16,844 nt of DNA from Bacteroidales bacterium (GCA_020353115.1 CP070687.1:1091922-1108765); one strand, 5' to 3'; positions 6,904-14,761 are shown, numbered from the stretch's first letter. Program-made: numbers and translations. The notes: generated by a model from the sequence alone, not told the origin.

Positions 6904-9558
6904 TTGATCAGGAATAAAATTTTACATACCGGCCTGGCATTCATTGTTTTGAGCCTCATTTCTGGTTGTTCGGCTGAGAAGAACACCAACCTGAGCAGGG
7001 CTTATCATGGTTTGACTTCACATTATAACATATTTTTCAATGGTTATGAGAGCTTTAAGAAAGGAGTAAAAAAAACCGATGATGCCTTTATTGATGATTA
7101 TTCCAAGATCCTGTCCCTGTTTACATATGTCGATGAAGACATTGCCAAACAACTTGCTCCGGAAATGGACAGAACCATTCAGAAAGCATATAAGGTGATT
7201 ACGATCCATTCCATTACGGCCAAACCGGAGAGGAAGAAAGGCGAAATGACTGAAGCAGAAGAAGCATTTTATAACCAGCCTGAGTTTAACCGGTGGATTG
7301 ATGACAGTTATTTGTTAATGGCTAAAGCGCAGTTTTACAAACACGATTTTCATATTGCAGTAAATACCCTGAAATTTGTTATCAGCGAAGCCCTGGATGA
7401 AAAGACCAGGAAAGAGGCATACATTTGGCTGGCAAGGACCAACTGTGAACTTGGTGAATTCCGGGAAGCGGGAAGAATATTGCAGTTTCTTGAGGATCAG
7501 GGGCCGATCCCTGAAAAATTAATGGTTGATTTCAATACGACATATGCCGATTTTTTCCTCAAACAGGGTGAATATTCCGAGGCGATTCCACGACTCACCC
7601 AGGCACTCTCTGAAGTACGACGGAAAAAGGATAAATACCGGTATACATTCATTCTTGCACAACTGCACGAGGAAACAGGAGACAATGGTAAAGCTTCCGA
7701 TTTATACAGGAATGTGATCCGAATGAATCCCCCATATGAAATGACATTCAATTCCAGGATTAATATGGCCGGATCCTATGACGCATCCCAGGGTAATAGT
7801 GATGAAATAAAAAAAGATCTCAAAAAATTGCTGAAAGACAAGAAGAATATTGAATACCAGGATCAAATCTATTATGCGTATGGCAATGTTTCATTCAAAG
7901 AGAATAAAATAGAAGAGGCCCTGGATTATTATAAGAAGTCAGCGTCCGCAAGCGTTTCCAATTCCCGGCAAAAAGGCAAATCATACCTGGCGGTGGCTGA
8001 TATCTATTTTGAACGGTTGGAATATCAGCCTGCTCAGACATATTATGACAGCGCTGTTTCATTTCTGGACAAAGAATTTCCCGATTATGAAAAAATTACC
8101 TCCAAATCTGAAAACCTTACCGAACTGGTAAGACATATCAATATTGTTGAACTGGAAGACAGTCTGCAAATGGTTGCCGGTATGACCGACCAGGAAAGAT
8201 ATGAACTGATTGATGGTATAATCCGGGATATAAACGAACAGGAAAGGCTTGAAAGGGAAAGAGAGATCAACCAGCAGTATAATACCATGAGCTATTATGA
8301 GAATGAAAGACGTTTCAGGGGGGATATTCAGAGGGAAGGAAATTGGTATTTCTACAATCCGACCGCATTGAATTTCGGACGAAATGAGTTCAGACAGAAA
8401 TGGGGAGAACGTAAACTTGAAGATAACTGGAGGAGATCAAACAAATCAACGATCAGTTTCGAATCCTTCTCCGGCCAGGAGAACATGGAAACTCCTGCCG
8501 GAGGAAACGGGAAACCGGCTGTTGCCGATAAAAAATCAAGGGAATACTACCTGCAGAATCTGCCCGTGAACGATTCTATGATTGTCCTGTCGGACAAGAG
8601 AATCGCTTCCGCATTGTATAATATTGGAAGGATATATAAAGATGATTTCCTTGATTACGAGAGAGCCGTCCAATCTTTTGAAGACCTTAACAGGCGGTAT
8701 CCAGATAACGAATTTCTGCTCCCTTCCTTCTATTATCTGTATGAGTTGAATAAGGAAAAGCAAAATTTAACAAGGGAAAATCATTACAGAAATCTGATTG
8801 TCTCCGGTTACCCGGATAGCGAATATGCAAAAATCATTACGGATCCGGAATACTTTGTGAAAATCAGGAGCGAAGAGAATAAAGTAAAGGTTCTCTATGA
8901 ATCGGCCTATGATGCATTTAGAAGAGGTCAGTATGAATATGTTATCTCACAAAGTACGATTGCCGATTCGCTGTTCAAAGGAGATGACCTTCTGCCGAAA
9001 TTTAAGCTTCTGAAAGCCATGGCAATTGGAAGTTCACAGGATATCAGGGCTTATAAATATTCGTTGAATGAGGTAATAACGGATTACCCTGACAGTCCGG
9101 AAAAAATAAAAGCTGAAGAAATCATTGCCTTTTTAAACAAATCCGTTCCTGAACTGAAAGAGGAAGAGGAGGAGATACAGGCACAGGAAATCTATACCTA
9201 TAATGATAGTGCCGTACATCTCTTTATGCTGGTCGTAAACCGGCTTGAGATTGATGTTAATCAATTGATCTTTAATATCATAAATTTTAACCTGGATAAT
9301 TATCCCCAGATTGAGTACGACACACAGGGTGAAATGCTGAATGACAGTTTACAGGTCATTACGGTAAGGGATTTTGCCAGCTCAACAGATGCCAGTGAAT
9401 ACACACGACGACTAATTGCAACCGGGAACATCCAGGATGAACTACAGAATACCCGGTTTTATCATTTCATAATTTCCGAAGAGAATTTTGCCACATTTAT
9501 AAACGATAAATCGGTTACCAAATATGACAAATTCTTCAAAAATCAGTATCTTCGATAA
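6904..9558 (+). CDS. sprE: Type IX secretion TPR lipoprotein SprE/PorW
   Basis: SprE (gliding bacteria) or PorW (Porphyromonas) is an outer-membrane-associated lipoprotein required for type IX secretion. The 884-residue product starts with a signal peptide and the lipobox ISGC with Cys22. The family N-terminus follows: LSRAYHGLTSHYNIFFNGYE at about 30-49. Helical tetratricopeptide-like repeats run from about 130 to 390 and again from about 555 to 770, separated by a charged Glu/Arg-rich linker (about 425-480). The C-terminal domain ends in a segment like LQNTRFYHFIISEENF. Length is close to flavobacterial SprE and longer than P. gingivalis PorW. The start is TTG at 6904, chosen because it gives the signal peptide; no suitable ATG exists. 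porX follows after 79 bp. Confidence 0.87.
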   Translation: MIRNKILHTGLAFIVLSLISGCSAEKNTNLSRAYHGLTSHYNIFFNGYESFKKGVKKTDDAFIDDYSKILSLFTYVDEDIAKQLAPEMDRTIQKAYKVITIHSITAKPERKKGEMTEAEEAFYNQPEFNRWIDDSYLLMAKAQFYKHDFHIAVNTLKFVISEALDEKTRKEAYIWLARTNCELGEFREAGRILQFLEDQGPIPEKLMVDFNTTYADFFLKQGEYSEAIPRLTQALSEVRRKKDKYRYTFILAQLHEETGDNGKASDLYRNVIRMNPPYEMTFNSRINMAGSYDASQGNSDEIKKDLKKLLKDKKNIEYQDQIYYAYGNVSFKENKIEEALDYYKKSASASVSNSRQKGKSYLAVADIYFERLEYQPAQTYYDSAVSFLDKEFPDYEKITSKSENLTELVRHINIVELEDSLQMVAGMTDQERYELIDGIIRDINEQERLEREREINQQYNTMSYYENERRFRGDIQREGNWYFYNPTALNFGRNEFRQKWGERKLEDNWRRSNKSTISFESFSGQENMETPAGGNGKPAVADKKSREYYLQNLPVNDSMIVLSDKRIASALYNIGRIYKDDFLDYERAVQSFEDLNRRYPDNEFLLPSFYYLYELNKEKQNLTRENHYRNLIVSGYPDSEYAKIITDPEYFVKIRSEENKVKVLYESAYDAFRRGQYEYVISQSTIADSLFKGDDLLPKFKLLKAMAIGSSQDIRAYKYSLNEVITDYPDSPEKIKAEEIIAFLNKSVPELKEEEEEIQAQEIYTYNDSAVHLFMLVVNRLEIDVNQLIFNIINFNLDNYPQIEYDTQGEMLNDSLQVITVRDFASSTDASEYTRRLIATGNIQDELQNTRFYHFIISEENFATFINDKSVTKYDKFFKNQYLR

Positions 9559-9637
9559 CAGTTTCTGCCAGCCAAAAAACTGATGCTGAGATTATCTCTT
9601 TCGGCTATTCGAATAAATTGCTTAAACCATCTGACCG

Positions 9638-11194
9638 ATGAAACAGTTAAAAATCTTATGGACAGATGATGAGATTGATGTACTGAAATCCCACATATTG
9701 TTTCTGGAGGAGAAGGGCTTTATTGTGGAAACGGCGAACAATGGAAATGATGCTATTGAGCTGGTGAAGGAGCAGGAATTTGACCTGATTTTCCTCGATG
9801 AAAATATGCCGGGATTGAGCGGATTGGAAACCCTGAAGGAAATAAAAATAATTGCCCCGAACATTCCCGTTATAATGATTACCAAGAGTGAGGAAGAGAA
9901 TATTATGGAGGAAGCAATTGGTTCCAATATCGACGATTACCTCATTAAACCGGTAAATCCAAACCAAATCCTGCTTTCAATAAAAAAGAACATCGATCAG
10001 AAAAGATTGATAACAGAAAAAACCACATCCGGTTATCAGGCAGACTTCGCCAGGATCGGAATGGAAATCAATTCTGCCGGAAATTTCAGGGATTGGATAA
10101 ATATTTATAAAAAGCTGATTTATTGGGAGTTGGAACTGGAAAAGTCGGAAGACAGCAGCATGGCTGAAGTCTACAGGATGCAGGAAATCCAGGCGAACAG
10201 CGAATTCGGGAAATTTATAAGTTCCAATTATCTTTCCTGGTTTGATCCGGACAATGAGGAAAAACCCCTTCTGTCCCCCGATATTTTCACCGGCAGAATA
10301 CTTCCCCTGGTCCATAGGGGAGAAAACGTTTTTATGATCCTGGTGGATAACCTGAGATTTGATCAGTGGAAAGTAATATACCGTACCATAGGAGATTACT
10401 TCCGGATTGACCGGGAAGAGATATATTGCAGCATACTACCTACAGCTACCCAATATTCCAGGAATGCGATTTTTGCAGGATTAATGCCTCTTGAAATTGA
10501 ACAGATGTATCCCGGTCTCTGGGTATATGATGAAGAAGAAACAGGGAAGAATCTGCAGGAAAGAGAATTGCTTGAGAACCAGTTTAAAAGGACAGGTATT
10601 GACGTACCTTTTTTTTATGAGAAAATAAATAATCTGGCTGATGGTAAAAAACTCGTTGAAAACATTCCGAATTTCAGCAACAGGCCTTTAATGATCGCCG
10701 TATATAATTTTGTTGATATGCTTTCTCATGCCAGGACGGAGATGGAGGTGTTACGTGAACTCGCCAATGATGAATCAGCCTACAGGTCATTAACCCTATC
10801 CTGGTTCAGGCATTCATCTCTTTTGGAGTTGATAAAGATCCTTGCCAGGCAGGATCTTACATTGATTATCACAACGGATCACGGATCAATACGTGTGCGG
10901 AATCCCGTTAAAGTTGTTGGAGACAGAAGAACATCTGCAAATCTTCGTTATAAGCTTGGGAGAAACCTTGATTATGACCCCAAGGCTGTTTTTGAAATGA
11001 AGAACCCAAACGAAGCTTATCTCCCCAAATCCAATATCAGTTCGCGATACATTTTTGCAACAAATGGTGATTTTTTTGCATACCCGCAAAATTATAATCA
11101 TTATGTGAAATACTACAGAAATACATTCCAGCATGGTGGAATCTCCCTTCAGGAAATGCTTATTCCGTTTGTAATCCTGAGACCGGTCGGTTAG
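9638..11194 (+). CDS. porX: Response regulator PorX (receiver plus PglZ/alkaline-phosphatase-like domain)
   Basis: PorX controls type IX secretion genes together with the kinase PorY, and has also been reported to contact the secretion motor. The 518-residue product has an N-terminal receiver domain with acidic D10/D11, phospho-acceptor D54 (FLDENMPG), T82 and K104 (LIKPV), so phosphorylation chemistry looks intact. A helical linker leads to the PglZ-type phosphatase/phosphodiesterase domain (about 215-515). Candidate metal or nucleophile residues are present: D237 in VDNLRFDQW, T271 in LPTATQYSRN, D360 and H364 in FVDMLSHAR, D414 and H415 in TTDHGS, and H499 in FQHGGIS. There is no DNA-binding output domain. 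P. gingivalis PorX has been reported to hydrolyse oligonucleotides. porY is not in the window. tsaE follows after 17 bp. Confidence 0.94.
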   Translation: MKQLKILWTDDEIDVLKSHILFLEEKGFIVETANNGNDAIELVKEQEFDLIFLDENMPGLSGLETLKEIKIIAPNIPVIMITKSEEENIMEEAIGSNIDDYLIKPVNPNQILLSIKKNIDQKRLITEKTTSGYQADFARIGMEINSAGNFRDWINIYKKLIYWELELEKSEDSSMAEVYRMQEIQANSEFGKFISSNYLSWFDPDNEEKPLLSPDIFTGRILPLVHRGENVFMILVDNLRFDQWKVIYRTIGDYFRIDREEIYCSILPTATQYSRNAIFAGLMPLEIEQMYPGLWVYDEEETGKNLQERELLENQFKRTGIDVPFFYEKINNLADGKKLVENIPNFSNRPLMIAVYNFVDMLSHARTEMEVLRELANDESAYRSLTLSWFRHSSLLELIKILARQDLTLIITTDHGSIRVRNPVKVVGDRRTSANLRYKLGRNLDYDPKAVFEMKNPNEAYLPKSNISSRYIFATNGDFFAYPQNYNHYVKYYRNTFQHGGISLQEMLIPFVILRPVG

Positions 11195-11211
11195 ATGATG
11201 CATGATACCCA

Positions 11212-11646
11212 ATGAAAAAGATTAAAATACCATCGGTAAAACACCTGAAAGAAGCAGCTGTCATTCTGCTGAAAAGTTACGGGAATCACAGGATTTTTGC
11301 ATTGTATGGTGAACTTGGTTCGGGGAAAACGGCATTGGTCCAGGCCATTTGCAGGGAACTTGGAATGACAGATATGGTTAACAGTCCGAGTTTTCCCCTT
11401 GTGAATGAATACAGGTCAGGGAATAACAGGATCGTTTATCACTTTGATTTCTACCGGATTAAAAATCTGGAGGAGGTTTATGATCTGGGATATGAAGACT
11501 ATTTCTACAGCGGGAATTATTGTTTTATCGAATGGCCTGAAAAGATTGAACAACTGCTCCCGGCTGGAACAATCCCTGTAAAAATTGAAGTTGATGCCAG
11601 GAAGGAAAGAATACTTTGGATAGATTCACCCATCCCTGATTCATGA
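11212..11646 (+). CDS. tsaE: tRNA t6A biosynthesis ATPase TsaE
   Basis: TsaE works with TsaB, TsaD and TsaC to make threonylcarbamoyl-adenosine at tRNA position 37. The 144-residue product has the Walker A motif GELGSGKTALV (33-43), the family segment NSPSFPLVNEY, the motif HFDFYR at 77-82 and FIEWPEKI near 106-113. Length is normal. It begins 17 bp after porX and is probably cotranscribed with it; that pairing reflects operon sharing rather than a shown functional link. Identification is secure. Confidence 0.94.
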   Translation: MKKIKIPSVKHLKEAAVILLKSYGNHRIFALYGELGSGKTALVQAICRELGMTDMVNSPSFPLVNEYRSGNNRIVYHFDFYRIKNLEEVYDLGYEDYFYSGNYCFIEWPEKIEQLLPAGTIPVKIEVDARKERILWIDSPIPDS

Positions 11647-11673
11647 ACCTTATAAACGGACTGCCTAAAAAGA

Positions 11674-11705
11674 TTTGAATATAAATTGAATTTATAGTAT
11701 TTTAG
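11674..11705 (+). promoter_or_regulatory. Putative ald promoter with internal palindrome
   Basis: TTTG at 11674-11677, a 20-base spacer, then TATTTTAG at 11698-11705, which matches five of the six fixed -7 positions. Between them lies a perfect 7-bp inverted repeat, TATAAAT-TGA-ATTTATA (11680-11696), filling nearly the whole spacer. A repressor bound there would block the promoter. Its AT-only arms mean it could also arise by chance. Confidence 0.45.
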
Positions 11706-11754
11706 AATCTCGCTGAATTTCAGGAGTTCAGATTAATTATTAAATCATTAGGCC

Positions 11755-12975
11755 ATGGATGATAAGAAGGGTTCCGGACAATTTGGATTTGGCAAAGGCA
11801 ATTTGCTTCCCCAGGAAGAAATGCTTGAAGTCGGTAAAAGACAGAAAAAACTGATAATCGGTATTCCAAAAGAATCTCAGAAGGATGAAAACAGGGTGGC
11901 ATTAACACCGGAGGCGGTTGGACTGCTGGTCGATCAGGGGCACGATGTTAATATAGAGACAAAAGCCGGTATTGATGCCAGTTATCTGGATACAGACTAT
12001 TCGGAATACGGTGGATTTATTGTTGAAAACAGAAAAGAGGTGTTCAATTGTGATGTGGTCCTGAAAATTGCCCCTCTTTCCCTGGGTGAAATCGAGTACC
12101 TGAAAGGAAATCAAGTGATTATTTCCTCTTTGCATGCTACAAGCCAGACAGAATCATACATTCGTAAACTCATGCAGAAAAAGGTTACGGCAATTGCTTT
12201 TGAAAACCTGAAAGACAAATTCGATTGCTACCCTGTTGTCCGGTCAATGAGCGAGATCGCCGGTATCACATCCGTTCTTATCGCATCGGAATACCTGAGT
12301 AATGTACACAAGGGGAAAGGTGTTATGCTCGGTGGAATAACGGGAATAACCCCGGCAGAAGTGATAATTCTTGGCGCCGGAACTGCGGCAGAATATGCAG
12401 CCAGAGCAGCAATTGGATTAGGTGCTGAAGTCAAAATATTTGATAATTCAATTCATAAGCTCAGACGCCTGCAGAATTATGTCGGACAACGGCTCCATAC
12501 CTCGATCTTCCATCCCAGAGTACTCGAGAAAACCCTCAAATCGGCCGATGTTGTAATCGGTGCTGTCCATCTGATCGGTAAAGGACCACGATTTTATGTT
12601 ACGGAGGAAATGGTGAAGGGAATGAAAAAGGGTTCTGTAATTGTGGATATTAGTATAGACCAGGGAGGGTGTGTCGAAACATCGGAATACAGGAATCATA
12701 ACGATCCGGTTTTTACCAAACATGGAGTTGTGCATTATTGCGTTAGTAATATTCCATCAAGAGTGGCCCGGACTGCTTCAATAGCCCTGAGCAATGTATT
12801 TGCACCCATATTACGTAATATAGGCGATGCCGGCGGAATAAAGGCACAGCTGAAAGAGGATCAGGGGCTGAGGAAAGGAGTCTATATCTATAACGGGATC
12901 CTTACCAATAGCTATCTCGGTCAGCATTTTGGGATTCTATCCAAAGATATCGACCTGCTGCTTGCCGCATTTTAG
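11755..12975 (+). CDS. ald: Alanine dehydrogenase (AlaDH/PNT family)
   Basis: Likely catalyses NAD-dependent interconversion of alanine with pyruvate and ammonia. The 406-residue product has about 33 extra N-terminal residues (including LLPQEEMLEV) before the conserved start IIGIPKESQKDENRVALTPEAV. The pyruvate-binding Lys and catalytic His of the family map to about K104 (VVLKIAP) and H127 (SSLHAT). The Rossmann motif VIILGAGTAAEYAARAAIGLG starts near residue 203, and VIVDISIDQGGCVET follows. There is no transhydrogenase membrane part. Plain AlaDH is about 360-370 residues, so the extension makes this a longer variant that seems usual for the phylum. The separate promoter at 11674-11705 suggests its own control. 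Lysine-pathway or ornithine relatives of the fold are less likely. Confidence 0.88.
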   Translation: MDDKKGSGQFGFGKGNLLPQEEMLEVGKRQKKLIIGIPKESQKDENRVALTPEAVGLLVDQGHDVNIETKAGIDASYLDTDYSEYGGFIVENRKEVFNCDVVLKIAPLSLGEIEYLKGNQVIISSLHATSQTESYIRKLMQKKVTAIAFENLKDKFDCYPVVRSMSEIAGITSVLIASEYLSNVHKGKGVMLGGITGITPAEVIILGAGTAAEYAARAAIGLGAEVKIFDNSIHKLRRLQNYVGQRLHTSIFHPRVLEKTLKSADVVIGAVHLIGKGPRFYVTEEMVKGMKKGSVIVDISIDQGGCVETSEYRNHNDPVFTKHGVVHYCVSNIPSRVARTASIALSNVFAPILRNIGDAGGIKAQLKEDQGLRKGVYIYNGILTNSYLGQHFGILSKDIDLLLAAF

Positions 12976-12982
12976 TGAGACT

Positions 12983-13016
12983 AATTCTCTGCAAGCTGCA
13001 AGCGCAGCAGAGAATT
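12983..13016. repeat. Stem-loop with 10-bp perfect stem; first copy of a 29-bp repeat
   Basis: AATTCTCTGC (12983-12992) pairs perfectly with GCAGAGAATT (13007-13016) around a 14-nt loop. Within it GCTGC (12995-12999) can instead pair with GCAGC (13004-13008). Bases 12988-13016 are repeated exactly at 13113-13141. It begins 8 bp after the ald stop. No T-run follows, so it is not a classical terminator, though it may protect the ald mRNA 3' end. Confidence 0.7.
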
Positions 13017-13028
13017 ATAGTCGAACTA

Positions 13029-13058
13029 ATCCTGAACAACCGCAAGGTTGAGAAGGAT
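13029..13058 (+). repeat. Two-tier stem-loop with GCAA tetraloop
   Basis: ATCCT (13029-13033) pairs with AGGAT (13054-13058), and CAACC (13037-13041) pairs with GGTTG (13046-13050). The tip is GCAA, a GNRA tetraloop. The two stems are separated by a symmetrical GAA/AGA internal loop that could form G-A pairs in RNA. The design is RNA-like on the plus strand, but no known RNA family is recognised. Confidence 0.5.
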
Positions 13059-13095
13059 CATTGCAGGGATGATACGGGAGTCTGACGAAGATTCC

Positions 13096-13141
13096 ACCTG
13101 GACCGATACAGGTCTGCAAGCTGCAAGCGCAGCAGAGAATT
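13096..13141. repeat. Second copy of the 29-bp repeat with adjoining small stem-loop
   Basis: Bases 13113-13141 repeat 12988-13016 exactly, 125 bp further on. The left AATTC arm of the first copy is missing, so only TCTGC/GCAGA (13113-13117 with 13132-13136) and the inner GCTGC/GCAGC pairing remain. Just before it ACCTG (13096-13100) pairs with CAGGT (13109-13113). This looks like a broken second unit of the same extragenic element. Confidence 0.6.
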
Positions 13142-13174
13142 TCCTTTCCTTTTCAATTTCCAAAATTTTAACAC

Positions 13175-13182
13175 TATTTTTG
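13175..13182 (+). promoter_or_regulatory. Possible -7 element for waaA
   Basis: TATTTTTG fits TAnnTTTG and lies 26 bp before the waaA GTG. A matching TTG at the usual distance is absent (the region is a CT-rich tract), so support is limited. Confidence 0.35.
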
Positions 13183-13208
13183 GGAGCAACAAAAATCCAG
13201 TTTGCCTG

Positions 13209-14441
13209 GTGAGAATACTTTATATCATTGGAATAAGGATAATATCCTGTATAATCTTTGTCGCTTCACCTTTTAACCATAAGCTGAAGTTATGGCGGGA
13301 AGGACGAAAAAAAATATTCGGGAGACTGGAGAAGGAAGTGAATCCGGAGGAGAAAACAATCTGGTTTCATTGTGCATCTCTGGGTGAATTTGAACAGGGA
13401 AGGCCGGTTATAGAGGCAATCCGTGAGAAAGCCCCCGGTCTGAAGATCCTGCTTACTTTTTTCTCTCCCTCCGGATATGAAATACGAAAAAATTTCCCGG
13501 GGGCAGACTATATCTATTATCTCCCGCTGGATACAAGACAAAATGCGGAGAAATTCATCACTCTGGTAAATCCGGCTTTTGCTGTCTTTGTCAAGTACGA
13601 ATTCTGGTATTTTTTTATCCGTACCCTAAATCGAAGACATATACCGGTCTATCTTATATCAGCAAATTTCCGTAACAACCAGATCTTCTTCCGCCGTTAC
13701 GGCGGGTTTTTCCGAGGTATCCTGGCAATGTTCACCCATTTGTTTATCCAGAATCAGAAATCAAAGGAGCTGTTATCAACAATCGGTATTGACGCTGTTT
13801 CGGTGGCGGGAGATACCCGGTTCGACAGGGTTCACGCCATTTCGAACCGGAGAAAGAGACTGAAGCCAGTTGAGCAGTTTAAACAAAATGAACTTACCGT
13901 GGTTGCAGGAAGTACCTGGAAAGAGGATGAAGAACACATAATCCGGTATATTAATGAGCAAAAGAATAATTTGAGGTGGATCATTGCTCCCCATGAAATC
14001 CGGGAAGAAAATATCCTCCGTATCCTGAATTCACTTACCAGACCTTCCGTGAGGTATTCCGAGCTAAATCATTCGAACACCTCCGGTGCCGAAATCCTGG
14101 TTGTTGATAATATCGGGTTACTGTCATCACTATATTACTACGGTGAGATTGCTTATATCGGTGGCGGATTTGGTAAAGGTATCCACAACATACTGGAGGC
14201 TGCCACATATGGTATGCCGGTTCTTTTTGGACCCAATTACAAGAACTTTCAGGAAGCCCTTGATCTCGTGGAACGGAAAGGGGCTTTCCCGGTAAGAAGT
14301 TATAAAGATGTAGTGAACACCATACATCAACTGATAACTGAACCGGAATACCTGAAAAAAACAGGGAATATTGCAAAGGAATTTGTAAAATCCAATCTTG
14401 GAGCCACACGACTCATTGTTGAAAAATTGTTAATCGATTAA
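13209..14441 (+). CDS. waaA: 3-deoxy-D-manno-octulosonic acid (Kdo) transferase
   Basis: Adds Kdo from CMP-Kdo to lipid A precursors at the cytoplasmic face of the inner membrane, an essential step of lipopolysaccharide assembly. The 410-residue product has an N-terminal membrane anchor (about 3-20) and a basic stretch. The GT30 motif CASLGEFEQGRP follows, with E60 as the likely catalytic base. FVKYEFWYFF and VYLISANF come next, then AGDTRFDRV and VAGSTWKEDEE at the start of the C-terminal half. IGGGFGKGIHNILEAATYGMPVLFGP (about 317-342, longer than quoted elsewhere) forms the nucleotide-sugar site. Length is near the usual 400-430. The GTG at 13209 gives the expected N-terminus with its anchor. 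Whether it adds one or two Kdo residues cannot be read from sequence. Confidence 0.94.
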   Translation: MRILYIIGIRIISCIIFVASPFNHKLKLWREGRKKIFGRLEKEVNPEEKTIWFHCASLGEFEQGRPVIEAIREKAPGLKILLTFFSPSGYEIRKNFPGADYIYYLPLDTRQNAEKFITLVNPAFAVFVKYEFWYFFIRTLNRRHIPVYLISANFRNNQIFFRRYGGFFRGILAMFTHLFIQNQKSKELLSTIGIDAVSVAGDTRFDRVHAISNRRKRLKPVEQFKQNELTVVAGSTWKEDEEHIIRYINEQKNNLRWIIAPHEIREENILRILNSLTRPSVRYSELNHSNTSGAEILVVDNIGLLSSLYYYGEIAYIGGGFGKGIHNILEAATYGMPVLFGPNYKNFQEALDLVERKGAFPVRSYKDVVNTIHQLITEPEYLKKTGNIAKEFVKSNLGATRLIVEKLLID

Positions 14442-14761
14442 TTCCTTCCTGAATATATTTTTCCCTAATTTTAAATGCTTTTCCTGCCTGATTTGCGGGA
14501 TCCTTTGGGATTAAAGACAATCGGTATACCTTACTGATTTTCCTGTATAAATCGGAAATATCGAAGAACATTACTCACGTTCAGAATGCTGAGAAATATA
14601 TTTTGTTGATGACGGATAATGTAGAGTATATTTCCGGATTGAATTTGGAGATTTACCCTGAAAATGAAATTGTTTTTGCAATCCGGTTGGGTTATTAAGT
14701 ATTTTTTGCTTTTTTTTTTAAATAATCAGCAATCCATTTATCAAATAAAATAAGTACACCA
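14442..14761. other. Intergenic region with no confident gene
   Basis: These 320 bp are AT-rich. One stop-free frame runs from 14492 to the TAA at 14696-14698 (68 codons), but its only ATG is at 14609, leaving 29 residues (MTDNVEYISGL...). It matches no family I recognise and is probably chance or a decayed remnant. No clear waaA terminator is seen. A possible promoter for the downstream receptor lies at the right side. Confidence 0.4.
14676..14708 (+). promoter_or_regulatory. Possible promoter of the TonB-dependent receptor gene
   Basis: TTG at 14676-14678, 21 bases, then TATTTTTTG at 14700-14708, which has one extra T compared with TAnnTTTG. It is followed by a T-rich tract and a leader of about 50 nt to the ATG at 14762. 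Match is imperfect. Confidence 0.3.

Noticed and set aside
9559..9582. Hairpin CAGTTT/AAACTG just after sprE as a terminator
   Set aside because: It is a weak six-pair AT-rich stem with no T-run after it; readthrough into porX is more likely.
12983..13141. Possible CRISPR array from the two identical 29-bp repeats
   Set aside because: There are only two copies, the spacing is about 96 bp, one copy is truncated in its palindrome, and no cas genes are nearby.
14035..14409. 124-codon minus-strand frame inside waaA
   Set aside because: It is antisense to the conserved nucleotide-sugar region of WaaA and shows no family features.
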